Shown here piece by piece: positions 55,047 to 64,000 of a stretch of 64,000 nucleotides of DNA. Source of the DNA: Hippopus hippopus (lineage: Eukaryota > Mollusca > Bivalvia > Cardiida > Cardiidae); NCBI GenBank assembly GCA_946811185.2, contig OX328105.1, forward strand, positions 50,220,845 to 50,284,844. Direction: 5' to 3'. The notes under the pieces were generated by a model. That model was not told where the DNA came from, did no database searches, and was given only the letters and a program-made list of their open reading frames with translations. Positions within the stretch are counted from its first letter, which is position 1; every line of letters begins with the position of its first letter. A program made the translations under genes and the position numbers.

Positions 55047-57300
55047 AACGGAGACAGTGACCTATTTAAAACTTGAACAGGTGAAAGAGCGAAGGTGAGA
55101 CTGTCGTTAAATATTTATTTTGTATCGAGTGGCCAAAATCACGCGACTTTTTTGCCGCATCATATCAGTCTGCTTTTGGTTGCCAAAATAGAAGGCGGGC
55201 AGTCAAAAGCTATTAGTTTTCGCTACTCCGGGTTGCGTTTGGAGAATTTATACTTGATGTACTGACCAACGACAACTCAAGGTTTCCTGCTATGTATCTC
55301 AGCTCCTCCAGGTACATTTAGCGGGGAAAAGAAATTCGGGACCGATCAATCGACCAATAATAGAGCAACGTTAATGTATCTTATAGTTAATCCTATGCAA
55401 CTATAAAAATACGTTAGAGTCATCTTTATTTTCGTGAAGTCCTGCATTGTTGTCCAGAACGTAGGCCACTAAAATGCGGACATTGGAAGCAATTATGAGA
55501 CTGCGTAATAAATACCTCTGATCTTTATATACATAGTCCATGTATTATTTGACCTATTTTTGGGAAAAAAAAAAATACTTGGAGAATTCACTGAACCCAG
55601 TTTTAACATAGCGGATGGTACGGCGCAAATTCACATTCCAGGTTCAGTGCAAGTTTAGTCCAATTCCTCCAAGCCGTCTGTAAAATGGCTTAAATGAGCC
55701 TAATAAGACGTTGAACGTACAAGACTCATTCTCACAAAACATGACCATTGGGCATATAAAAATCCGGAATTTTTTATGTCGAATTTTACTGCATTGCTTC
55801 ATTTCGCCAGGTAGTTCCATGTTTAAAGCTACCGAATTTTGAATTTCACCAGCCTTGAACTTATTTTTAGGAATTTTCATCTATGTTTATGTATATACAT
55901 GCATTATCAACTCTGCATGATTTTAAGAACTACCGTTGCGCAGAATAGATGACGTCTTTCAAACTTTGTGACAAGGAAAGAAAATGGTTTAAGCTACTAT
56001 AATTGAATTCTCACAAAAACGTTTTCACAACCATGTTATGATCACATTGACCTTATCACCGAATTTCGTTTATTTCTTTTTCACTTTGTCATCTAGAAAT
56101 AGTAGAAAGTTTGAAAATGGTGCGAGTTTAAATCATCTATACAGCTAAAGTATTTTTAAAGTTTCAACAGTTTTAATCAAAACCAATCGCAGGGAATTTT
56201 GAAAAATTCAATCAGCCAAAAACGTAATCTTTGATCATTTTGTTAATGGATCCTTACATTGTCATCCCAGACCACATTCTTATAACATCATTGCAAGAGA
56301 TTTTTCAGTTTTCTCGATAATGAACCATGCTCTTTAAGTGGAGGCTGCATGATTCTACGTTACGTATCGTCCCTACCAGTCTGAGCAGACAGACTTCTAG
56401 TTGCATAAAACCCGAACTGTGCATACCGACAGCGTAAACTTGCATTATATAACGCTCTTGAACGACTTTTTTTGAAGAATGACATGTGCAAAGCAGACAG
56501 CAGTAGAACGAAGTAATAAGTGAACAGTTCAACTCACTGTACTGAAACTTATATAGCAGCTCAACTGAGCTTGATCGGGACAACGTTGAGGTGCCATTTG
56601 AAAGGATGAATCAAGGGCGTAGCGCCCTCTACGCACAATACGCACGTGCGTAGGAAAAAATTCCATGACCAAAGTTGCAAGTCTCAGTATCACATATATG
56701 TACTGATTTTTCTGCAGATATGCATGTACTGTCAAACTAAAAAGATGCGCAAAAACGATGCAATAAAGGAACTCCTCTAGGCTTTTCAATAAATGGTGAT
56801 GCTTCAGCTCCGTCCCCATTGGCATTTTGTGCCACACTGTACGTATAAATATTTTAAACCTGGCTATGCCTATGTGAATCTTCCTTTGTGGAAAGGGTTA
56901 CTGCATCTGCATGTAATGATTGTCCGTGCCCTTGGGGTGTGTTTGGGTCGATAATTTCAATAAAAAAAATCTAGATAGAATTTCCATGGTAAATACGTAG
57001 AATACTTATGAAAATAAAAAGTTTTCTCCAACATTAGCCTGAGCAGACTGCCAGGGCTGACACTTGTCACAGAATCATGAAGCCCACCTTTAAAGAGCGT
57101 GGTTTATATTCAATCACTGTTTATCAAAAAGTTAAAGATTACATATTGGGTTTTATAAAACACATCATAGCGATGTTTTCACCTGAAATGATTTTGAAAC
57201 ATGAATGAGCGGATTTGAATACGAGCACAAGTCGTGCTCCATTTTAATTTTCATTATTGCGGGTAGTGCTTTGTCTATTATAAACAGGAACGAAAATGTT
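55047..57300. other. Interior of the TA element, nothing recognised
   Basis: The overlapping minus frames 56305-56583 and 56529-56837 are the longest here but show no known motif. Weak family B-like phrases (agcctgagcagactgccagg, 57036) are present. Confidence 0.4.
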
Positions 57301-57925
57301 AACGGATGATCTGTCAAGTTGGACTGTCCGGCTCAATATCAAATCAACACTTTTCTGTGTCCGACTCAATATCAAATCAATGGGTAAAGTAAATTGGAAA
57401 GTTTAGCGTTTTCACATTGAAAAACCTTTCTCAAATGCTACTAAATAACAAGCAAACTGGAAATTCCCTTGTAATTATGTAATATGAGTGTTGTCTGGGA
57501 TGATTATCAATGTAAATGTCCAATAACAAAATTACCAATCTTACTTTTTTGGCTCATTGAAGCTTACAAAATTGACCGAAAACGGTGTTTATAAAAACGG
57601 GTTCCACTAAGATCGGAAATACGTCACAAAATTACAAACGACTTCTTCGCGGAGAATGAATAATGACCTGTATTACAGAGTTGTGTTTCTCATGTTTCGA
57701 GGCATATACCAGGTGCGAATTTACGTTAAAAGATGTCCGGCTCTAGATCGTGTCCGACTCTCTATCACTTTACCCTAATACCAGAAGAAAGCGCTAGTTA
57801 TTTCAGTGCAGCAATAGTATTACCATATGTGTGAAAAATACATAGGAGCACTTTTGATTCACTATCCATGACAAAAACATATGCGCAGTAGGATGCGTGC
57901 GAACATTTGTGATATACGTCGTTAA

Positions 57926-58129
57926 CCCCAAAAGCGCCTTTCACAACACTGGTTACTTTTGCGATCAGTGTAGATCAAGATCAAAACTACGGTCTGATCT
58001 TTGATCTACACTGACCGCTATGCTGAGTGATTCTTGCGAAAAAAAAAAACAGTCTGGCCTAAAATAGCATTTATAACATTTTTTTCCCATTCTGAAAGTT
58101 TCTAATTTGGTTATCTGGCGCTTCAAGGG
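57926..58129 (+). mobile_element. Family C MITE, long form, TTAA-flanked
   Basis: TTAA at 57922-57925 and 58130-58133. Hairpin cagtgtagatcaagatcaaa / ggtctgatctttgatctaca, then ctgaaagtttctaatttggt. Confidence 0.85.
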
Positions 58130-58287
58130 TTAAGAAATCTTAATCAACTCTGTCTCATCGACAGGTATCTTTCGTCATGTTGCAGATTTGTTTTACCGGC
58201 AGCATACTGTCCAAGTTCCAGTCGCTAAAAAAATGATTTGTTTAACTCCAAAAATTGAATGTCCAACTCTTAACTCTTGTATGTCTT

Positions 58288-58392
58288 TTCCGTGGTTTTG
58301 AGGTAGAGCGTCGGCCACGTAACCACGAGGTCTCGGGTTCGATATCCGGGAGCGGATGTCAACGTTGGCCCTTACATTCGGCGCGAGTACTG
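58288..58392 (+). repeat. Type 4 SINE, 5' part (split)
   Basis: ccgtggttttgaggtagagc (A box), cgggttcgatatccgggagc (B box), cattcggcgcgagtactg. It breaks off exactly where the Harbinger element begins and resumes at 63793. Confidence 0.92.
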
Positions 58393-58562
58393 GGCCCGGT
58401 TTCACGAAAAAACTTAAGTCCGGACTCAACTCAGCTGAGTTTACAGACTTAATCCGTTAAATTGCTGTGTTGAGTCTGAAACGTTGAGTGCGTTTCACGA
58501 ACGCGTTCTCAGCTGAGTCGCTTATTTCGTTGATCTTTTAAATGTCTTAAGCGGTATTTTTG

Positions 58563-58686
58563 CTACTCTTCGATAACGGCGGTAATAAATTGTAAAAGTT
58601 CGGGAACAACACTGTCAATATCGTAGTCGTCTGACCGATTTTCTTGCAAGAAAAACGTACATGCACGTAAGAAGCTATTTTACGGA
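58563..58686 (-). pseudogene. Harbinger transposase, C-terminal remnant
   Basis: On the minus strand the frame reads FLRACTFFLQENRSDDYDID, then an acidic/hydrophobic end and a TAG stop at 58563-58565. The R-A-C-T-x-x-L segment corresponds to the (A)C-x-x-LHN block near the C-terminus of Harbinger transposases, with the HN of that block changed (FLQEN). Confidence 0.55.
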
Positions 58687-58959
58687 ATTCTAGCCGTTTA
58701 TTCATGCATCAGTATGCACTTCACTGTCGTAAATAAACTGCTTCACTGTGGTTCTAGTCAAAATTTATTGAAATTGTTTCATGTTTGGGGCCAAAAAACG
58801 AGGAAATTAAAAGGGATATACATGCACGATTCGCACTGATTCATTTCATTCATGATAGTGGGGACTATTCCACAAGAACTGACTGTATCTTGTTAAACTG
58901 TCCACAATGCACTAAATACTTAAACGGGGATGTCTAAGTGCCAGTGAGGTTCGCCCCCC

Positions 58960-59235
58960 CACCCCCCTCCGGAGAGCTCAGTGGTTTGCCTTTCTGACTC
59001 GTGACCTGGTGGTTGTGAGTTCGATAGCAGGTTGAGGCAAACTTTCTTTCCGCCGATTTTTCGCCTCTCACCTCTGATGCATGTGAGAAAAAGCCTTCAC
59101 TGACTTTGAAAGAAAGCTTTGTCAATACTGGTGTGAGAAATCCAGGAAACACAGGCGTAGATGCACTGGCCGCCGTGATATGACCTAAGCAGTTAAAACG
59201 GCGTTAAACTTCAATACAATCATTCGATCAATCAT
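58960..59235 (+). repeat. tRNA-derived SINE, type 2 head, full length
   Basis: gagctcagtggtttgccttt (A box), gtgagttcgatagcaggttg (B box), a long unique body (cgccgatttttcgcctctca, actttgaaagaaagctttgt) and the shared tail (aatccaggaaacacaggcgt, gccgccgtgatatgacctaa, cggcgttaaac, cgatcaatca). Preceded by a C-rich tract. It inserted within the Harbinger element. Confidence 0.85.
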
Positions 59236-59753
59236 AGCTAGTGTGGTTCAACAAACTAACAGCAGTTTTAAGAGAAAGATGGCCGAGTACTGTACTCACC
59301 TGTCTTCCTGTAATATCATGCAGCTGAAGGAGATGCACTTCTGAATAGATTTGAGACCACAGCTCAAACATGACTTCGTTGTTAATAGCCGGAAATTTCT
59401 AGATTGGAACTTCTTGAACATACATGGCACAGCTCTGACTTTGCACCAATGCTTAAAAATCATTCCCCCCCCCCTTCCCCAGGATAACAATACTGCCCTG
59501 TTCGTGAACAGCGACTTCATTTATCAAACTTGACCTTACGTGCAAGAAGGTACACTCTACTGTACATATTTGTACATATTCAAATTCAGAGGGGACTGAT
59601 ATGCAAGCGTTTGCTAGTGGCTTCCATGGCATCAAAAACTTGTATGAAAGCATGCATGTATTATTCGTAATGAACTGGACAAATATCCGAATTTATCAAA
59701 AAAAAAAAAGATGTACTGAAGTAAACAAACTGGTTTAATCCCTCGAGTGCAGT
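59236..59753. other. Harbinger interior, nothing recognised
   Basis: Contains a cccccccccc tract (59462-59476). Overlapping opposed frames here look like chance. Confidence 0.4.
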
Positions 59754-59757
59754 TTAA

Positions 59758-59984
59758 CCCTTTACCACTCAATCCAGTTTTAACGACCCCTAGAAAAAAG
59801 CTTTTGAAATCATGGTTGGAAAAGCTGAAAATGTTGACAAGCAATATTTTCTCTTTTTGTCTTAATGTTTTCTACCCAATCAAAAAGAAAAATTATCATT
59901 TTATCAACATATAATTTGTCATCTGCAATTTTTTTTATGCTCTCAATTTGGTCCAGTCTGGAATTTTGTTGTTTGGTGAAGGAG
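59758..59984 (-). mobile_element. Family A MITE, TTAA-flanked
   Basis: TTAA at 59754-59757 and 59985-59988. ccctttaccactcaatccag, hairpin decayed (gctgaaaatgttgacaagca), tgtcatctgcaatttttttt, gttgtttggtgaagga. Confidence 0.85.
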
Positions 59985-60060
59985 TTAAATGGACTTTTTA
60001 AGTCTTGGAAAAAGAAAAATAGCAATATAATTTCCCAAGCATCTATAATATTGTTTACAC

Positions 60061-60226
60061 AGAAGAACGTTATAGATCTACGATCAGTCTGTACATTCTT
60101 TGCAGTCTGATATTGATCTACACTATCTGTAAGAGGTAGTTTGATCCTGAGCTAATTGTCCATAAAACTGTAGATCTAGCTGACTGGATATATGCAAGTA
60201 AACTTTTAAATAAACTCTGAGTTAAA
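60061..60226 (+). mobile_element. Family C MITE, diverged
   Basis: gttatagatctacgatcagt / tgcagtctgatattgatcta with ctttgcag centre. Right end gagttaa. Confidence 0.65.
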
Positions 60227-60329
60227 AAGTAGTGAGAGCTTTATTGATTTTGAGTAAATATATATTTCACCATAAAGTTACAAACAGCTAAAATATGATT
60301 TGCATGATAGATTAATTTTTGACTTCAGT

Positions 60330-60426
60330 CACATCACAGTGACAGCTCACATATTCGTGTATTTCCTGGGTTTTACAAGTTCTAGGCTAGGGCTTTGAAG
60401 TGTCTTGCCCAAGGACACTCTCACGA
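60330..60426 (-). repeat. Type 3 SINE fragment
   Basis: cagtcacatcacagtgacag, gggctttgaagtgtcttgcc, caaggacactctcacg, cut by the following family A copy. Confidence 0.65.
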
Positions 60427-60601
60427 AAAGAAAACATTGTTGGAAAAGGTGAAAATTCATAATTAGTATTTTCTTCTTTTCCCACAATATTTTTTAACCC
60501 ATGAAAAAGAGTAATCATCTTTTTATCACCAGTTAATTTGTCGTCTGCAAATGTTTTCATTGTGGTCCAATCTAGAATTTTGTCTTTTTGTAAAGTGTTA
60601 G
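60427..60601 (-). mobile_element. Family A MITE, left end lost
   Basis: cattgttggaaaaggtgaaa, tagtattttcttcttttccc, tttgtcgtctgcaaatgttt, aattttgtctttttgtaaag. Confidence 0.7.
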
Positions 60602-60682
60602 ATCAAATGGACTTTTGCCAGTCTGGAATAAAAAAGACAACAGCAATATCATTTCCAAGGTATCTGCCATAATACAAAAGAC

Positions 60683-60800
60683 AAAGGAACAGTATAGATC
60701 AAACATCAGACGGTATATTCTTTGCAATCTGATCTTGATCTACACTATCACAGGGCGTCTATCTTGAGTAATTGTCCGTTAAAAAAAGGAATATCTAGGT
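60683..60800 (+). mobile_element. Family C MITE, diverged
   Basis: cagtatagatcaaacatcag / gcaatctgatcttgatctac, then ttgagtaattgtccg, similar to the copy at 60061. Confidence 0.65.
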
Positions 60801-61159
60801 GAATGGACATTTGCACCTATACTACTTTTTCACTAGCAGATTATTTGATAGGATATGGTGGTATGTTTTCCTATCTAAAAGTGGTTTAAATAGCTTGGAT
60901 TTAAAAAGAAAAACATTTATTGCACAAATGACATATTCAAGGATCTTTTACCGCTTATGACACACAATTGACTATTACACAAAATTTCAATTGATTGAAT
61001 GTAAATTCTGCAATGGCTCTCCATTTGAACTCCTCATGACACCAAAGGACCAGTCGGGAGAAAAATTGGTCTGGTACTGTCCAGACATCATACTGTACTG
61101 AATTTCTTTGTTTACCTATTTAAAACAAAAGAATAAATCTTTAAAGGGTGAAAATTCAT

Positions 61160-61375
61160 TGTTACCAAACAACTCTGTTTTAGCAACCCTAGGAAGGACT
61201 ATGTAAACATTGTGAGAAAAGGGGAAAATGCTGGTAATCAACATTTTCTCCATAACCCACAATATTCAATACCTTTTAAGATTATTTTTATCACTTTAGC
61301 CACACTTTAATGTGTTGTCTGAAAATCCTTTCAATCTGCACCAGTCCTAAACTTTTTTGTTTGGTATAGAGTTGA
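61160..61375 (-). mobile_element. Family A MITE
   Basis: taccaaacaactctgtttta, aaaaggggaaaatgctggta / atcaacattttctccataac, cagtcctaaacttttttgtt. Confidence 0.75.
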
Positions 61376-62290
61376 GTGATGGATGTTATCTCTAAATGAC
61401 AATTGCAAAGATCTATCCAGCTCACTGTAGTAACTTAGATGCTATCTACCACGAGTGAAATTTTGCCTTTGTACACCAAAATCAGTCTGTATGTTCATGC
61501 AATCTTTCTACAAGCTGTCAAGTTTTAGTTTCAAACTTTCACTACTTTGAGAAATTTATCACAGAAAAAGTCTGTTGAAAGTTATACATTGAAAATGATA
61601 CAGAACACTGTATAGATGTGGCAGTCAAGGTTATGGATAATGCACTGAAATATCCTTTTAAAGTGTATTATGACTGCCACAGATTTCTGTTTTTTACTTG
61701 ACTATGCAGTAACTTGTGATGTTTACTAAGTCTGTTACCTACTGGAAATGAAAGCAACTACAACCATGTTTTTCTCACAATGTCCACCTTTTCATTTCAA
61801 CGAAGAAAATATCTTTGACAAGAAAATACACAAACCTGTTAAAACTCTCCACAATGAAGTACATTTAAAAGCAGTATTTTTTTCTGCTAATAGTAGATCT
61901 ACAGTGGATATGAAAAAAATACAGTTTTTTTTTTGACCATTGATGCAGCACTGCTTCATAGACTTTGTGCTCATGTTTGTAAATGAGAATATAAGTAAGG
62001 TAGCAGTATAGTTGAAAAATTGCTTGAAGTATGTAAAACTGTTGTTTCTCTATCACTTGCAATCATAAACTGAATTTGTTGCAAAAATATGTATGTTAAA
62101 GATAGAGCCTAATCATAAAGTACAAATGTGACTGGAAAAAGTCATCCATACATGTTGAATGTGAGAGAAAAGGTTGCCTTTACATGTATATATTTGAAGA
62201 TAATCTATGAGCAACTTCATTACCCCATAGATATGACAGATACCTTTCCAGTATACCTAATTTCCTTTTACCTCTTTCTCTGCCAGTTGG
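61376..62290. other. Harbinger interior, nothing recognised
   Basis: AT-rich. A run of T (61924-61934) is flanked by opposed short frames. Confidence 0.4.
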
Positions 62291-62294
62291 GACT

Positions 62295-62449
62295 GAAATA
62301 GCTTTTGGAGACTATAGATCATGATCAGAGAGTGCAGTCTGCTACCTGATGCTAATATTTTACCAAAACTATCTTACAGTACACTAGTTATCTACTTTCA
62401 GACTATGAAATAAGTTAAATTTATTTATTTTGGCAGGATAAGAGTTAAA
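62295..62449 (-). mobile_element. Family C fragment, decayed
   Basis: gactatagatcatgatcaga / gagtgcagtctgctacctga, then aaataagttaaatttattta and ggcaggataagagttaa. Confidence 0.5.
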
Positions 62450-63363
62450 AGAAACATTCAATTTGCCAGATTGTTTAACAAGACATACCTGTCATTTTCT
62501 TAGAATGCTGACCTCCAGATCTTGAATCAAAAATGATGATGTGCAACGCCAACTACGCTGTCCCTTTACTACTAACTTCGTCGTCATCACTCTAATATGT
62601 GTTTATTTACCTAAGATGAGAGTAGCAGAAATGAAAGTTTTGCATTGAAAAAAATAAAACTAAAAAACAAAATGAAAACAAGAGGAAACCTATGTTGTGG
62701 GTGCTCATTGGAATTACAGATGGATATCTACCATACAGGTTTTAGAGTTCCAATCACCATCTGATAATCAGCAAAACATAATTTCGCTTCAATATCTGCT
62801 TCTGTATATAACCAACACCTTTAACTTTCAACCAAAATATAGGCCAACACACATTTGGCTACATACAGATTTTGAGTTTTCTGTTTCAAATTTAAGTTTG
62901 TTGGCATTACCTGAATAATCATCGGACTCATAGTAGATCTACATTTACAACACTGGATTCTGCACTATGTTTGTTTTCAAAAGTTGGGTAGTTTTTCACC
63001 CTTGACAACCGATACGTTGTTCCGAGTCATTCAATCAAAACATTGTCCTGATATACGATTATTTCCATAAACGTAGAATCGTATGCAGTGGAAGAATGAA
63101 TTCATGCACTGATATTTCCATTTTCTTTTCAAATTTTGGAGGACAATGTACAACAAGACAATTGTCGTAAACAAACCTTTCACTGATTAGTTACCGATGA
63201 CACAACTTCCGGGTCATTGAAAGTGTCTAAAATCTGTATTTTCGCTACGAAATATTGCGATAGAAAGTCTCATTGCAAAATATAAAATAATCAAATCTTA
63301 CCTAAGACACACTCTTGTATGTAGTCATCGTGTTTGTCTTTAAAAGTCGTGTTAAGGGACGAT
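62450..63363. other. Harbinger interior, nothing recognised
   Basis: AT-rich. No middle-domain transposase motif could be picked out on the minus strand. Confidence 0.35.
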
Positions 63364-63588
63364 TTATGAGTTTTGGGTCGATTTCTCCAGTTTGGGGTCG
63401 ATTTCTCCAGGGGACGATTTCTCCAGCAGCTTAGAAAAGGTCCTACACTGAACATCTGTCATGAATATTTCGAAAAGAGACGATCCTTGAAAAATTTCCT
63501 CCATGCTCAAGATTTGAAATAGACAATCTCTGTCTCTAAATAGACGTTCTGTCGGTTTACATCTTTCCAGCGGCGACCTGTCCGCCAT
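63364..63588 (-). pseudogene. Harbinger transposase, N-terminal remnant
   Basis: Starts ATGGCGGAC at 63588 on the minus strand. Residues 10-30 read PTERLFRDRDCLFQILSMEE, close to the R-V-F-R-D-R-x-x-P-x-x-x-x-x-D/E-E block at the N-terminus of HARBI1-like transposases. The frame then loses similarity and ends in about three 15-18-bp repeats (ggagaaatcgaccc type) and a stop at 63364-63366. The start lies about 200 bp inside the right TIR, as expected. About 75 codons of a usual 350-400 remain. Confidence 0.65.
63366..63424. repeat. Short tandem repeat ending the transposase frame
   Basis: Three copies of a cgatttctccag-centred unit (tcgatttctccagtttgggg and variants). Confidence 0.85.
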
Positions 63589-63792
63589 ATTTGAGTCGAC
63601 AACAAGCAACTTAAGCCAGCATAGAGGTAGACTCAAGTTAACAGACTCAACTCAAGGTTTTGAGATCGTTACTGAGTCTGTTAACTTTCGTGAAACGCAA
63701 CTTAAATAACGAACTCAACTTAAGTCAGAAACTGAGTCTGTTAGCGGATTTGAGCTAAATAACGGACTTAAGTTTTTTCGTGAAACCGGGCC

Positions 63793-63881
63793 CTGGTGTA
63801 GTTTACAGGAAGCAGAATCGAGAGAGATTAGTATAAGTTGTATGAACTTGTTTCTAAATCGATGTGAAATAAATAATGAGC
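63793..63881 (+). repeat. Type 4 SINE, 3' part (split)
   Basis: ctggtgtagtttacaggaag, cagaatcgagagagattagt, ttgtttctaaatcgatgtga, aataaataa: the continuation of 58288-58392 when compared with 27691-27893. Confidence 0.92.
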
Positions 63882-64000
63882 TGTGGTCTGTAAAAAGGAG
63901 ACTTAATGCACCTGCGAAAAGTATCGACAGCTTTTCTAAGCTGCGCAGTCCGCGTAGGCTGACCTGGGCCGACATTTTTCGCTATTGGTCAATTTTCTGT
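63882..64000 (+). mobile_element. Family B MITE, cut by window end
   Basis: gagctgtggtctgtaaaaag (from about 63878), aatgcacctgcgaaaagtat, the hairpin region ctgcgcagtccgcgtaggct, tggtcaattttctgt. Confidence 0.85.

Larger units (their letters stand above)
54572..57775. mobile_element. TA-flanked element with GAGTCGGAC subterminal repeats, 3.2 kb
   Basis: TIR gggtaaagtgatagtgagtc (left) against gactctctatcactttaccc (right, same repeat inverted), each bordered by TA (54570-54571, 57776-57777). Extra motifs near the left end (54771, 54790, 54812) and inverse gtccgactc copies near the right end (57315-57375, 57733-57758) form a mirrored set. The interior has no convincing transposase. A Tc1/mariner-type or other TA-using superfamily is possible. 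Confidence 0.75.
58393..63792 (-). mobile_element. PIF/Harbinger transposon, decayed, 5.4 kb
   Basis: 30-bp perfect TIRs, ggcccggtttcacgaaaaaa cttaagtccg, at both ends. A 3-bp duplication CTG flanks it (58390-58392, 63793-63795); removing the element and one CTG restores the SINE order seen at 27691-27893. Subterminal actgagtctgtta/tcaactcagctgag repeats occur at both ends. The transposase runs on the minus strand, with its N-terminal end near the right terminus and its C-terminal end near the left. The middle is replaced by SINEs and A and C MITEs. CWG/TWA 3-bp duplications are typical of Harbinger. Confidence 0.88.

Noticed and set aside
57030..57115. Possible family B remnant (agcctgagcagactgcc, agagcgtggtt)
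   Set aside because: Order is suggestive but too decayed to define limits.

Overview
The window is eukaryotic, AT-rich, intron/intergenic-type DNA, almost certainly from an invertebrate and most likely a bivalve mollusc. The grounds are the absence of any long ORF in 64 kb, dense palindromic TTAA-flanked MITEs, several tRNA-headed SINEs sharing a 3' tail that ends in CAATCAATC, and Tc1 and PIF/Harbinger remains. The species assignment is inference from repeat style; no search was run. No complete protein-coding gene can be supported. Two short stretches look like first coding exons: a cysteine-pair protein at 9745-9981 with E-box-type sites just upstream, and a tiny exon at 32513-32538 ending in a consensus splice donor.

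Layout. 1-9 kb is mostly featureless, apart from a 689-bp TIR element at 3610-4298 built almost entirely of a 22-bp GTGCGCAC palindrome array. 9-19 kb holds the candidate exon, a long-inverted-repeat element (15747-16617), a second array-bearing TIR element (16799-17111) with the same CTACGG ends and 4-bp A/T target duplications, a 28S rRNA gene fragment on the minus strand (17950-18160) and a hairpin element (18913-19070). 19-39 kb is a dense mosaic of four short DNA-transposon families, called A to D here, plus SINEs and a 1-kb 43-bp minisatellite (35841-36883). 39389-46743 is one very large TTAA-flanked inverted-repeat element whose two tips are themselves hairpins. 47857-52581 is a second large inverted repeat, with ERR/NR5A-like TCAAGGTCA motifs in its arms and a decayed Tc1 transposon in its loop. 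54572-57775 is a TA-flanked element with GAGTCGGAC subterminal repeats. 58393-63792 is a decayed PIF/Harbinger transposon that cleanly splits a SINE, with both ends of its transposase still recognisable.

How it fits together. The window is best read as stratified transposon insertions. Relative order can be read from target-site duplications: SINE into family D (28.8 kb), SINE into family B (17.55 kb), SINE into an inverted-repeat element (16.15 kb), Harbinger into SINE (58.4/63.8 kb), and Tc1 into a larger inverted repeat (49.9 kb). Family definitions, copy boundaries and superfamily names are by eye; alignments would refine them. In family A, '+' means the GCAGACGAC half lies left of the hairpin. 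In family B, '+' means the GC-rich hairpin lies left.
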